This document shows, piece by piece, positions 42,486 to 50,813 of a DNA stretch of 64,000 nt. The DNA is from Saccharopolyspora indica (lineage in GTDB: Bacteria > Actinomycetota > Actinomycetes > Mycobacteriales > Pseudonocardiaceae): NCBI RefSeq assembly GCF_027853965.1, contig NZ_JAQGLB010000003.1:496001-560000 (forward strand), in the 5' to 3' direction. The translations under genes and the position numbers were made by a program. The first letter of the stretch is position 1, and every line of letters starts with the position of its first letter. The notes beneath the pieces were generated by a model. The model was given only the letters and a program-made list of their open reading frames with translations. It did not search any database and was not told the DNA's origin.

Positions 42486-42697
42486 GGCGAACCGCTCCCG
42501 AAAGAGCTCGCGGCCGTAACCTGCCGGGACGCGACCAACGGATTCGCCGGAACTCGCTTTTTCCGAATGAAAGGACCCGATCAGGGGCGCTTTCACGCCC
42601 AGGGTAGCGCACTGCCCGGCGCCCCGTCGTCTCGCCACGGTGCCGGATGTTGCTGCCTGCATTTCCTTATTCCCGTTGTGCAGGAAGGAATTTCGCC

Positions 42698-42835
42698 ATG
42701 AGTGAGCTGTCGGTTCTGCTGGCCGCTGCCTGCGAGGGGGAGGCCCCCGTCCTTCGGGACGTCGCGCGGCGCACCGGCCTGCGGTGGTGGGACCGGTGCG
42801 GCGAGAACAGCCCGGCACGGGGAGGCACGCCATGA
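42698..42835 (+). CDS. 45-residue hypothetical protein
   Basis: ATG with GGAAGGAA upstream: MSELSVLLAAACEGEAPVLR, DVARRTGLRWWDRCGENSP. Its TGA overlaps the next ATG (ATGA), so it is coupled to it. No family recognised. About 140 bases upstream (42555-42570) a TTTTTCCGAATGAAAGGA leader stands without any gene behind it. Confidence 0.5.
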   Translation: MSELSVLLAAACEGEAPVLRDVARRTGLRWWDRCGENSPARGGTP

Positions 42836-43431
42836 CCCCGGCCAGCACGCCCCCGCCGACCGCCGAGGGCAGCAGCGTGCTCATCGTGCCCCCGCCGGGG
42901 CTGACCGTGTGGACGCTGCACTGGTGGTGCCGCTCCGGCGTCGACGAGCGCAGGCTGTTCCTGACCTACGGCCAAGCGCTGCAGCACCTGGCCGAGATGG
43001 TCCGCGAGGACTGGCCCGACGACCGCGATGAGCGCGATGACCTGCCCGCTTCACCCCGTGGTCTCACCGCCGCGCAGGTCGTGGCGATGTACTACGGCAG
43101 CGAAGTCCGCGACGCCCCAGTCCGCGGTGATGACCAGGACCACCAGCGCGGTTTCGCGATCACCAGCGCCCTCGTTCGGACCGATGGCCCCTGTGAGGCG
43201 GACCTGCGCCTGGCCACGGTCCGCGTCCTCGAGGAGGACGTGGACAACGCAATCCCGCTGACTTACTGCCTGGACGCCCTCGGGCTCACCACCGCGGTCT
43301 TCCCCGGCGAGGACGGGTTCCCGGTCGTGCACATCTGCAGCGACTTCCCGCTCCCGCCCGGTACCCCGATCACGGTGTCCCTCGACGACATCCGACCGGG
43401 ACCTGCCCGACTGGTCTACCACCTGGCCTGA
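42832..43431 (+). CDS. Hypothetical protein
   Basis: 199 residues, ATG within the preceding stop, GGGGAGGC upstream. N-terminal half TVWTLHWWCRSGVDERRLFL, TYGQALQHLAEMVREDWPDD; second half 'LTYCLDALGLTTAVFPGEDG' and FPVVHICSDFPLPPGTPITV. No family recognised. Coding bias is strong throughout. Confidence 0.6.
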   Translation: MTPASTPPPTAEGSSVLIVPPPGLTVWTLHWWCRSGVDERRLFLTYGQALQHLAEMVREDWPDDRDERDDLPASPRGLTAAQVVAMYYGSEVRDAPVRGDDQDHQRGFAITSALVRTDGPCEADLRLATVRVLEEDVDNAIPLTYCLDALGLTTAVFPGEDGFPVVHICSDFPLPPGTPITVSLDDIRPGPARLVYHLA

Positions 43432-43600
43432 CCAGTTTCTCTTCGTCCGCCGCCCGTGAGCGCAGGTCTTTACGGGACATCCGCCCCGCGCCCCCGAAGG
43501 CATCCGTTTTTCGGGGAGCTTCGCGCTCTATTCGTGGCGGTGACCAGCGCGCCGGAGCCGAGGCCCCGGCGCAGTACCTCCCACTGAAAGGAACACCACG

Positions 43601-44281
43601 TTGATCGCGATGCACCCAGACTTCCCGATGTCCACGGCCTTGGACCGCGCCACCCGCACCCTCGACGACGCGCAGGAACAGCTGCACCACGCGGCCATGG
43701 CCGAAGTCGCGCGTCTGGTCCGCGACGTGTTCCCCGACGCCGAGGTGATCGAGATCAACACCCGCGACCGCGAAGTCGAGCCGGTCGGGTTCCTGCTGCA
43801 CGCCGTCCGCAGCGGCACCACCGCGACGTTGTGGAACGCCAAGAACCGCCTGCCCAACGAGTTGAAGTACTACCGCACTGGCGATGGATATGACTGGGCG
43901 GCTCTGCTCCTTCGCATTGAGTTCCTGTTGACCGCAGCGATCGGCGCCGAACGCCCAGGCAATTTCTGGGAGTCCGACGACGACGGCTGCGGCGGCGAGG
44001 AAGGGATCTTCTCCGCGGAGCTGCCCAGCACCGACGAGATCACTGCGCTGGAAACCGGCACCTCCGGCCTGTTCGCGACCCGGGTGCAGGACCGCGATGA
44101 TCACCACCCGGCGAGCCCGGAGCTGTGGCTGGCCCGTCCCGCCCGTCGTCCGGCGATGGACCTCGGTCGCCTCACTCTCACCGCCTCCTCCGCCGACGGC
44201 ACGGTGACCCTCGACATCGACACCGTCGACGCCGACCCGGGCGTCGTGGTCCGGGTCAACGGCACCCGCCTGTCCAGCTGA
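43601..44281 (+). CDS. Hypothetical protein
   Basis: 226 residues from a TTG with CTGAAAGGA upstream (an ATG three codons on is the alternative). N-terminal coiled-coil-like helix (ALDRATRTLDDAQEQLHHAA), a strand region 'VIEINTRDREVEPVGFLLHA', an acidic Gly-rich loop, and a C-terminal beta region (LTLTASSADGTVTLDIDTVD). No family recognised. Confidence 0.6.
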   Translation: MIAMHPDFPMSTALDRATRTLDDAQEQLHHAAMAEVARLVRDVFPDAEVIEINTRDREVEPVGFLLHAVRSGTTATLWNAKNRLPNELKYYRTGDGYDWAALLLRIEFLLTAAIGAERPGNFWESDDDGCGGEEGIFSAELPSTDEITALETGTSGLFATRVQDRDDHHPASPELWLARPARRPAMDLGRLTLTASSADGTVTLDIDTVDADPGVVVRVNGTRLSS

Positions 44282-44294
44282 GACGCCGCCGTAC

Positions 44295-44333
44295 GGGATC
44301 GGCGCCGCCAGGAACACCGGCGGCACCGATCCC
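44295..44333 (+). terminator. Hairpin terminator
   Basis: GGGATCGGCGCCGCC (44295-44309) with GGCGGCACCGATCCC (44319-44333), two mismatches. Confidence 0.55.
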
Positions 44334-44387
44334 ACACCGGTCCTGGCGCCACGGCCGTTCCCTTTCCCGCCTTCTACCGGAGGCCCG

Positions 44388-44603
44388 ATGTCCACCACCG
44401 ACCTGCCTTCGCACTACGACCCGGCAGCCGTTTTCGCTCACGTTTTCGACAACGGGCTGGTCGCCGACTACCTGGCCCAGGCCATGTGCTGCACCGAGGT
44501 CAACGCGCTGGTCGCCGTGTTGGAGGCCTCCGGCCACCTCGACGGGGCGCGGTACTGGCTGGAGACCCACCGAGCCGACTGCGACCGCACCCACCTGCAT
44601 TAA
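44388..44603 (+). CDS. 71-residue hypothetical protein
   Basis: ATG with CCGGAGG upstream. Acidic, helical: 'AAVFAHVFDNGLVADYLAQA', MCCTEVNALVAVLEASGHLD, 'ARYWLETHRADCDRTHLH'. No family recognised. Confidence 0.55.
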   Translation: MSTTDLPSHYDPAAVFAHVFDNGLVADYLAQAMCCTEVNALVAVLEASGHLDGARYWLETHRADCDRTHLH

Positions 44604-44653
44604 CACCCCCACAACCACTGTGGTCCACAATGGACCAGCAGGGAGGCTTAACG

Positions 44654-44806
44654 ATGCCCCGACCCGCTGCGCCTGCCGGTGCCCGCGCCGTCCTCGCGGC
44701 AGACACGCACCGCCTGCCCGACCGCGGCGTTCTCGACCTGCCCGAGGACGTGCAGGCGGTGCGCGAGCCCACCGCCCCGCAACGCAACACGATGAGGCAC
44801 CGCTGA
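44654..44806 (+). CDS. 50-residue hypothetical protein
   Basis: ATG with GGGAGGC upstream. Low-complexity Arg/Ala/Pro-rich product (PRPAAPAGARAVLAADTHRL). Its TGA shares an A with the next ATG (TGATG), so it may act mainly as a translation feeder for the next gene. Confidence 0.45.
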   Translation: MPRPAAPAGARAVLAADTHRLPDRGVLDLPEDVQAVREPTAPQRNTMRHR

Positions 44807-45207
44807 TGGGCGGCCACATCATCAAAGCCGCCCGGAACCTCGACCTGTACGCCGAGTGGCGCGGGATCGCCGACGGGCCGCCGTCCGTGATCGGCACCCG
44901 CGAGGAGATGCTGCGTCACCTGAACACCTACCGCGATCTCACCGATCAGGCCTCGGGCTCGCCGGAGCAGCGACTCGCGCGGGCGGACGAGGTCGGATCC
45001 AGCGCACAGCGCGCGGCCTGGGATGACGGCGACGACCCGCTGACCGGCTGGTGGGGCGACCCCGGGTTCGTCGTGGCACAGCGCGGCTGGCTCCCACGCG
45101 CCCGACTCCCCGAGTTCCTTGAGGCCTGCCGGGCTTCTTCGGGAACGACGAACCTGGAGCAGGCCTACAGCCTCCTGGAGCCGTTCGACGACGGCACGCC
45201 GTCCTAA
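44806..45207 (+). CDS. Hypothetical protein
   Basis: 133 residues, coupled by TGATG. Begins MGGHIIKAARNLDLYAEWRG, then 'IGTREEMLRHLNTYRDLTDQ', 'TGWWGDPGFVVAQRGWLPRA' and a C-terminal helix. No family recognised; ordinary coding bias. Confidence 0.58.
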   Translation: MGGHIIKAARNLDLYAEWRGIADGPPSVIGTREEMLRHLNTYRDLTDQASGSPEQRLARADEVGSSAQRAAWDDGDDPLTGWWGDPGFVVAQRGWLPRARLPEFLEACRASSGTTNLEQAYSLLEPFDDGTPS

Positions 45208-45406
45208 CTGCAGGCGAAGGCCGACTTTCCGCCGTGGCTGCGCGGCCCGAACCTCACCGGCCATCACCACGGACCTCGTGTCCGCGGAGCGATGGCCGAC
45301 GTCGCGACGAGCGATCTACCAGCAGCGCCTCACCAGCACCCGCCCAGGTCAAGGCCGGCGATCCAACGGCACCTCAACGACCCCGTATCCGACAAGGAAT
45401 CGTCCT

Positions 45407-45544
45407 ATGTGGAACGAAATCGAGCCCTTCCTGGCCTTCATCGTTGTCATCGCCGCGTTCATGGCCCTCTTCAAGTTCCCGGCCTTGCTCAACGCGATCA
45501 TCGCGCGAATTGAGGGCCGGGGCGGGAAGAGCGACGACAGCTGA
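45407..45544 (+). CDS. 45-residue single-span membrane protein
   Basis: ATG at 45407 with CAAGGAAT upstream. One hydrophobic helix 'FLAFIVVIAAFMALFKFPAL' followed by a basic/Gly tail (ARIEGRGGKSDDS). No family recognised. Confidence 0.5.
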   Translation: MWNEIEPFLAFIVVIAAFMALFKFPALLNAIIARIEGRGGKSDDS

Positions 45545-45561
45545 ACCCCCGGAGGAACCCG

Positions 45562-46140
45562 ATGTTCAGGCCTTTCCCACTTCCCGACCAGCAGGACTCC
45601 AGCGACGACGCGCTGCGCAGCGCACTCGAGCACGCCGACCGGGCAATGCGGTTGCTCGGCGGCGCCGCGTGCCAGCCCAGCGGCGCCCGCGCGGCAGCGG
45701 TCTTGGCGGCGCGAGAGCAGTTCGGCGCCGCCGCGCAGGCCCTGTCCCACGAACACACCACAACCGGAGCCGAGCGGGCACCGTCCCCACCGCACCGGCC
45801 GGTGCGGGTGCGGGTCTTTCACAACGTCGCGTCCGAGGCCGCCCGGACGGGCTATCGCGTCGGTCACGTCGTGGTGGAGGTCTTCTCTTACTCCACCACC
45901 TCCACGCTCACCGCCGCCCAGCTCGCCGAGCAGACCTTCCGGGTATGCACCATCGACGACGGCCCGGACCCCGATGTGCGCACCGTCGGCTACCAGCGGC
46001 ACGCCACCCGGTCGCTGGTAGCCGGCGATGTGATCGCCGTCGGCGAGCGCTTCTACGCCCGCACCGGCTTCGGCACGACCACGATCATCACGCCGCCGCG
46101 GATCCACCGCGTTCATCGCGGCACACCAGCCCAGCCCTGA
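45562..46140 (+). CDS. Hypothetical protein
   Basis: 192 residues; GGAGGAA upstream. N-terminal helices (DALRSALEHADRAMRLLGGA), a Pro/Arg linker, then a beta-rich C-terminal domain ('RVRVFHNVASEAARTGYRVG', 'DVIAVGERFYARTGFGTTTI'). No family recognised. Confidence 0.58.
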   Translation: MFRPFPLPDQQDSSDDALRSALEHADRAMRLLGGAACQPSGARAAAVLAAREQFGAAAQALSHEHTTTGAERAPSPPHRPVRVRVFHNVASEAARTGYRVGHVVVEVFSYSTTSTLTAAQLAEQTFRVCTIDDGPDPDVRTVGYQRHATRSLVAGDVIAVGERFYARTGFGTTTIITPPRIHRVHRGTPAQP

Positions 46141-46179
46141 TCGAACCGCCATCTTGCCCGGTTCTTCCTGGAGGACCCC

Positions 46180-46692
46180 ATGACGATCACGCCCCTGCCC
46201 GGCACCGGCCATCCACGGATGTTCGGTTGGCACGACTACCGGCGCAGCTACGTGCTGCCGGAGGTCGAGGCCAATATCCCGGTGCGCGACGATGCCCCCG
46301 GTGACTGCGGTGCCTGGCATCACGCGCGTGCCGTGCTGGCCGAAGTCGCCCGCGCGCTGCCCGCCGCCCCGGTGCGCCTGCACTTCCGGGAGCTGGAGAC
46401 TCCGACCCGGGTTCCCTTCGGGATCGAGGTCACTGCGGTCGTGCGCACCGTCGGCGACGTAGTGATCACGGTGGTCTCGCGCAGCGAATCCGCGCCCGCT
46501 GGTCCGCGCGGGGACTACTGGGAGCTCACCGTCAACGGTCTCGTCCCTGAGGAGGGCACCGGGACGTTCCCGCCGTCCCCGCCGTGGCTGGGCCGCCTGG
46601 TCCGCCGGGAGGCCTGGAAACAGGGCGCGTTGCGTGCGACGCCCCCGGTACGACCGGCCCTACCGTGGACGAGGGAGGACGATTCGCCATGA
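46180..46692 (+). CDS. Hypothetical protein
   Basis: 170 residues; TGGAGGA upstream. 'FGWHDYRRSYVLPEVEANIP', 'AWHHARAVLAEVARALPAAP', then paired strands (FGIEVTAVVRTVGDVVITVV). Its stop overlaps the primase-polymerase start (ATGA), so the two are coupled; a role in plasmid replication is possible by context only. Confidence 0.6.
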   Translation: MTITPLPGTGHPRMFGWHDYRRSYVLPEVEANIPVRDDAPGDCGAWHHARAVLAEVARALPAAPVRLHFRELETPTRVPFGIEVTAVVRTVGDVVITVVSRSESAPAGPRGDYWELTVNGLVPEEGTGTFPPSPPWLGRLVRREAWKQGALRATPPVRPALPWTREDDSP

Positions 46693-47603
46693 GCAGTCCG
46701 AGTCCGACCGACATCGCGGCCGCCGCCGAAGTCACACCGCCGCGGCTGCTGAAGGCCGCGCTGGACGCCACCGCCGCTGGGCACGCGGTGATCCCGCTGC
46801 GGCCCGGTGCGAAGGCCGCGGCCGTCAGCGCGTGGGAGCAGGCCGCCACTCGCGACGAGACCCAGATCCGCCGGTGGTGGGCGCAGGCACCCTTCAACAT
46901 CGGCATCGCCACCGGGCCCAGCGGCCTGCACGTGATCGACCTCGACGACGGCCACGGCCAGCCGCCCCCGCAGGACTTCGCCGGTGCCCGCGGCGGCCAG
47001 GACGTGCTCGCCCGCCTGGCCGCCGCGGCCGGACAGCCCTTCCCCGACACCTTCACCGTGGACACCCCGCGGGGCGGGAGTCACCTGTACTTCGCCGTGC
47101 CGCCGGAGAGCGAGCTGCGCTGCACGGTCGGTCGTCTGGGCTGGCGCGTCGATTCCCGCGGCCACGGCGGCTACGTCGTCGCGGCGGGCTCCGTGCTGGC
47201 CGGTGAGGGGCTCTACGTGGTGCGGCACGCCGCGCCGATCGCGGCGCTGCCCGACTGGCTGGTGGAGGGCCTCACCCCGCCACCGGCGCCGGAACCGGCC
47301 GAACTCGCCCTGCCCTCTGCGCGGGCCAGCGCCTACGTCCGCGCCGTCGTCGAGCGGGAAACTACCGCGGTCGCCCTCGCCGGCACCGGAACCCGCCACC
47401 ACACGCTGCTGCGGGCCGCCGGCAGCCTCGGACGGCTGGTCAGTGGCGGCGAACTCGACGAACCCACCGCCGCCGCGGCGCTGCAGCAAGCGGCAGCCCG
47501 GCACATCGGCGTCGACGACTTCACCGCGGCCGAGGCCGAGCGCACCATCCGCGACGGCCTGCGCTGGGGCAGCCAACACCCCCGCACCATCACCAGGACC
47601 TGA
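46689..47603 (+). CDS. Bifunctional DNA primase-polymerase (prim-pol domain)
   Basis: 304 residues. Prim-pol fold: 'ALDATAAGHAVIPLRPGAKA', the WWAQAPFNIGIATG core (about residue 73), catalytic acidic pair in LHVIDLDDG, TPRGGSHLYFAVP (about 132) and 'WRVDSRGHGGYVVAAGS' with the conserved R-G-x-GGY motif. The C-terminal 100 residues are a helical primase-C-like region ending GLRWGSQHPRTI. It should synthesise primers for element replication. Unlike many plasmid versions no helicase domain is attached. A hairpin and the second 126-bp element follow. Confidence 0.88.
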   Translation: MSSPSPTDIAAAAEVTPPRLLKAALDATAAGHAVIPLRPGAKAAAVSAWEQAATRDETQIRRWWAQAPFNIGIATGPSGLHVIDLDDGHGQPPPQDFAGARGGQDVLARLAAAAGQPFPDTFTVDTPRGGSHLYFAVPPESELRCTVGRLGWRVDSRGHGGYVVAAGSVLAGEGLYVVRHAAPIAALPDWLVEGLTPPPAPEPAELALPSARASAYVRAVVERETTAVALAGTGTRHHTLLRAAGSLGRLVSGGELDEPTAAAALQQAAARHIGVDDFTAAEAERTIRDGLRWGSQHPRTITRT

Positions 47604-47616
47604 CCGCGCGTCTAGC

Positions 47617-47648
47617 CCACCGCCCACATCGGACTAGATGGGCGGTGG
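47617..47648 (+). terminator. Hairpin terminator after prim-pol gene
   Basis: CCACCGCCCA at 47617-47626 pairs with TGGGCGGTGG at 47639-47648. Confidence 0.55.
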
Positions 47649-47686
47649 AGCGGGGTTGCTTCCTGACCGGGCTCCTGCGCCGGGCC

Positions 47687-47812
47687 CTCGATCTGCTCGA
47701 AGACCATCAGCCCGGGCCCACCGCCGCAGGGGCGCCTGCGGCGTCGCTGCGCGATGCGCTGCGCGCACCCCTGCACCGGTGAGCCCGGGCTGATCCGCGG
47801 GACGCAGATCGA
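47687..47812 (+). repeat. 126-bp multistem element, copy 2 (candidate structured RNA)
   Basis: Differs from copy 1 (36656-36781) only at two positions, G to A at 47703 and at 47720, both outside the proposed stems. All four stems P1-P4 are conserved. Sequence on either side is unrelated to copy 1. It ends 90 bases before the DUF4192 ATG. Confidence 0.75.
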
Positions 47813-47902
47813 CAGCCCACCCGGGCACGAGCCGGTTCGACACCGGCGAGGCGACTGGGTGAGCGGTCGGCGACGTCCGATCAGCAGCACAGGAGGCAGC
47901 AC

Positions 47903-49000
47903 ATGTCCGGCGACACCGAAGTCATTGCGCGCATGGACACCCCAGCAGAAATGCTGGCAGCGATCCCCGCTCTTCTGGGGTTCTACCCGGCCGAGTCGCT
48001 TGTTGTGGCGACCCTGAAGGAATCGGAAGGCCAGCTGGAAGTGGGTCTCATGGCACGGACCGATTTGCCGTGCCCGAGCGAGTACCAGAATTTCGCCACG
48101 GGCTTGTTGACCGGCCCTCTCGGGAGGTGCCGGCTCGACCGTGCGATGTTGTTCGTCGTCACCGAGGGCACCGGCACGTGCACCGCCACCTCGTGCCGCA
48201 GCTGCACCCACAACACCGGCAGCCAGCCCCCGGCCTCCGACCAGCAGCTGCCGCACGCCGAGCTGATCACCATCCTCCAAACCCTTCTCGGGGCAGCCCG
48301 GATCGCCACGTACTCGATGTACGTCCCGACGATCGCCGCGGGCCAGCGGTGGCAGCACTACGACGATCCGCACAGCACCGGCACGGTGCCGGACCCGAAG
48401 TCCTCGGCTGTCGCCGCCGCGATGGCGATGCAGGGCTCGGTGACCTTCGGCAGCCGGGAGGAGATCGCGGCCTTGATCGCCCCCGACATCGACGAGGTCG
48501 CCCGCTTCACCGAGCGCCTGGAGGTCCTGCTCAACGAGTCCGTTGAGGACATCAGCGAGGTCGAGGGATTGCGGATCGTGCTCGGCGCCGTCGACCGCAT
48601 CGCCGCCGGACAGGCGCTCACCGACGAGGAGCTGCTGCGCGTGCAGGTCGCGGTGGCCGACACCGAGGTGCGCGATCTGGCCATGAGCACCGCGGTGGGT
48701 GACTCGGCCGGCGCCGCCGAACAGCTGTGGATGCTCCTGGCCCGCAAGGCACCCGCGCCGGAGGTGGCCGAGCCCCTGGCGCTGCTGGCGGTCTCGGCGT
48801 TCTTGCGCGGCGAAGGTGGTCTGGTGCGGGCGGCGCTGACCCGCATCGCTGAGGACGCTCCGGAGCACATGCTGGGGTGGATGCTTCAAACGGCCACGGA
48901 CGCAGGGCTCGACCCTCGCGAGGTGCTTCGGCCGACCGTCCGCGAGGCCGCCCTCAAGGCCGAGCAGCTGCTCACCGGTGCGCCTCCGGTGAATCCCTGA
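47903..49000 (+). CDS. DUF4192 protein
   Basis: 365 residues; AGGAGG upstream. Family hallmarks are 'EMLAAIPALLGFYPAESLVV' at the N-terminus, GLMARTDLP, and 'AELITILQTLLGAARIATYS'. DUF4192 proteins are actinomycete-specific and common on mobile elements and chromosomes; function unknown. The C-terminal helical half has a dipeptide-repeat-like 'EPLALLAVSAFLRGEGGLVR'. It stands between the 126-bp element and SSB. Confidence 0.88.
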   Translation: MSGDTEVIARMDTPAEMLAAIPALLGFYPAESLVVATLKESEGQLEVGLMARTDLPCPSEYQNFATGLLTGPLGRCRLDRAMLFVVTEGTGTCTATSCRSCTHNTGSQPPASDQQLPHAELITILQTLLGAARIATYSMYVPTIAAGQRWQHYDDPHSTGTVPDPKSSAVAAAMAMQGSVTFGSREEIAALIAPDIDEVARFTERLEVLLNESVEDISEVEGLRIVLGAVDRIAAGQALTDEELLRVQVAVADTEVRDLAMSTAVGDSAGAAEQLWMLLARKAPAPEVAEPLALLAVSAFLRGEGGLVRAALTRIAEDAPEHMLGWMLQTATDAGLDPREVLRPTVREAALKAEQLLTGAPPVNP

Positions 49001-49102
49001 TCCGAGGAGCACGGCCTGCCCCGGGGTTCGGACGGCACCTGGAGGTGCTGGGGCTCGGGGCGTCCCCGGGTGCTCTTGTTGCGCCCGATCTGCTCCAAGA
49101 AA

Positions 49103-49165
49103 AGCGGTGAGGGGCGGTTGCATCAAGCCAAAATGCGCGGCTTGACACAACCGCCCCTCACCGCT
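49103..49165 (+). terminator. Long nested hairpin after DUF4192 gene
   Basis: Perfect 18-bp outer stem (AGCGGTGAGGGGCGGTTG at 49103-49120 with 49148-49165) around an inner stem TCAAGCC (49123-49129) / GGCTTGA (49139-49145) with loop AAAATGCGC. The architecture, and the TCAAGC...GCTTGA core, recall the nested-palindrome elements at 39136 and 41270. Confidence 0.7.
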
Positions 49166-49294
49166 GGGCAAGCCGCAGATCGACCGCAACAAGAACAGCC
49201 GACCGGCTGTCAGTGGTTGATCTGATTCGGGTTCCGCTGAATTCGAAATCACTTGATCTGCACGAAATTAATGTTGTCACGTAAGGAGAAGATC

Positions 49295-49747
49295 ATGGCT
49301 GGCGAAACCGGTATCACCATTGTGGGCAACCTGACCGCCGACCCGGAGCTGCGCTTCACCGCCTCCGGTGCCGCGGTCGCGAACTTCACGGTCGCCTCCA
49401 CGCCGCGGACCTTCGATCGCCAGAGCGGCGAGTGGAAGGACGGCCAGGCCCTCTTCCTGCGTTGCAACATCTGGCGGCAGCCGGCGGAGAACGTGGCCGA
49501 GTCGCTGACCCGCGGCATGCGGGTGCTCGTGCAGGGCAGGCTGCGCCAGCGCTCCTTCGAGACCAAGGAAGGCGAGAAGCGCACCGTCTTCGAGCTGGAA
49601 GTCGACGAGATCGGCCCGGCCCTGCGCTACGCGACCGCCAAGGTCAACAAGGTCACCCGCAGCAGCAACGCCCAGCCCGAAAGTGACCCGTGGGCCGCTG
49701 AGCCCGCCGCAGCGGCCGCCGCGGCCGGTGAGACGCCGCCGTTCTGA
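49295..49747 (+). CDS. ssb: Single-stranded DNA-binding protein
   Basis: 150 residues; ATG with AAGGAGAA upstream. OB-fold [23 protein letters not shown], '[20 protein letters not shown]', [39 protein letters not shown], '[20 protein letters not shown]'. The C-terminal tail ends ETPPF rather than the usual DDDIPF, so the acidic partner-binding tip is weak. An element-borne copy, protecting single-stranded DNA during replication or conjugative transfer. Confidence 0.93.
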   Translation: MAGETGITIVGNLTADPELRFTASGAAVANFTVASTPRTFDRQSGEWKDGQALFLRCNIWRQPAENVAESLTRGMRVLVQGRLRQRSFETKEGEKRTVFELEVDEIGPALRYATAKVNKVTRSSNAQPESDPWAAEPAAAAAAAGETPPF

Positions 49748-49756
49748 TCTCCGTAG

Positions 49757-49789
49757 CGGGGCCGGCGACGCACTACCCGGTCGGCCCCG
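49757..49789 (+). terminator. Hairpin after ssb
   Basis: CGGGGCCG at 49757-49764 pairs with CGGCCCCG at 49782-49789. A second, perfect 13-bp hairpin (49817-49829 with 49838-49850) lies 20 bases before the next start. Confidence 0.55.
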
Positions 49790-49870
49790 CCCTCCCGTGC
49801 CGTGAACCCGTTACCGCGGCCCGGCCCCGCACGCCGTCGGGGCCGGGCCGGATCTCGCTTGGGAGAAGCC

Positions 49871-50413
49871 ATGTACAGCGTCGAGCTCACCCGCTACGAC
49901 GACGTCACCAACAACCCCGATGCCCGTGTCGAATGGACCGAGGTCCGTGACGGTGTCACCGCGCTGGAAGCGCTGGAGAGCATCAGAGCTTCCTGCGCCC
50001 GCCATTTCGTCGAGTACACCCGCGCCACCGTCACCGACCAGGACACCGGAAACACCGTGGACAGAGCCGAACTCGTCCGCATCGCGCTCGCGCACGCCCG
50101 GATCGACCCCGCACAGCGCGAGCGGTTCGCCACGTGGGTCGCCAACCAGGTCCGCGAGCGGCTGTTCCCCTGGGACGACCTCGCCGTGCTCATGCCTCCC
50201 CCCGATTCCTATTGGAGGGACGCGGCGTGCTGGACGCACCGCACGGTCGGCAAGTACCTCGACGACTGGCTCATCGACACCGTCAACGCCCGGTACCCGC
50301 TGTTTCGGCACTGGCTGGAAAAGCATGACGCCGACCTCGCCGCCGGCACCGCGTCGTGCTGGTTCCACCGGACCCACCGCCTCATCCGGCCCCCAGCCGT
50401 TGCCCTCCGCTGA
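49871..50413 (+). CDS. Hypothetical protein
   Basis: 180 residues; ATG with GGGAGAAG upstream. N-terminal strands with a NPDARVEWTEVRDG turn, helices 'ALEALESIRASCARHFVEYT' and 'ERFATWVANQVRERLFPWDD', then 'CWTHRTVGKYLDDWLIDTVN' and RYPLFRHWLEKHDADLAA. No family recognised. Confidence 0.6.
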   Translation: MYSVELTRYDDVTNNPDARVEWTEVRDGVTALEALESIRASCARHFVEYTRATVTDQDTGNTVDRAELVRIALAHARIDPAQRERFATWVANQVRERLFPWDDLAVLMPPPDSYWRDAACWTHRTVGKYLDDWLIDTVNARYPLFRHWLEKHDADLAAGTASCWFHRTHRLIRPPAVALR

Positions 50414-50468
50414 CCCCGTGGCGGAGCTGGGCGCGCGCCGTCCCGCCAGCGGCGCCCGCTGCCCGCTC

Positions 50469-50511
50469 CCGGCCGGGCACTCGTGTTCCCCCGAGCGAGT
50501 GCCCGGCCCGG
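50469..50511 (+). terminator. Hairpin terminator
   Basis: CCGGCCGGGCACTCG (50469-50483) with CGAGTGCCCGGCCCGG (50496-50511), one bulge. Confidence 0.65.
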
Positions 50512-50567
50512 TCTTGCCGCACCACACCCGTACCCCTCGCCGACCGGCCGGAGAAAGGAACCGTCCG

Positions 50568-50813
50568 ATGTGCACGCCGCCGCGAACCGGCGGTGGTCTG
50601 CCTCCCGAGCACCGCCGGGCTTGCCCGAAACGCAGCTACCCGACCCGCCGCGACGCCGAACTGGCCCTGCTGGAGTGCCGGATCCTCGCGACCCTGCACG
50701 GCCACCAGCAGCGGCGCGAACGACGCGCCTACTACTGCTCCCGGTGCCGTCAGTTCCACCTGACCAGCCACCCCGGCCATCCCGTCACCCCACGCGACCG
50801 GGAGGAACCATGA
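50568..50813 (+). CDS. Small zinc-ribbon-like hypothetical protein
   Basis: 81 residues; GGAGAAAGGA upstream. 'CPKRSYPTRRDAELALLECR' then YYCSRCRQFHLTSHPGH: a C...C-x-x-C-x-x-x-H arrangement like the short zinc-ribbon proteins of actinophages. Coupled to the next gene by ATGA. Confidence 0.6.
   Translation: MCTPPRTGGGLPPEHRRACPKRSYPTRRDAELALLECRILATLHGHQQRRERRAYYCSRCRQFHLTSHPGHPVTPRDREEP

Noticed and set aside
47831..47847. tRNA T-arm-like hairpin GCCGGTTCGACACCGGC
   Set aside because: No matching acceptor, D or anticodon arms at the right spacing; an isolated T-arm mimic, not a tRNA or an obvious attachment site.
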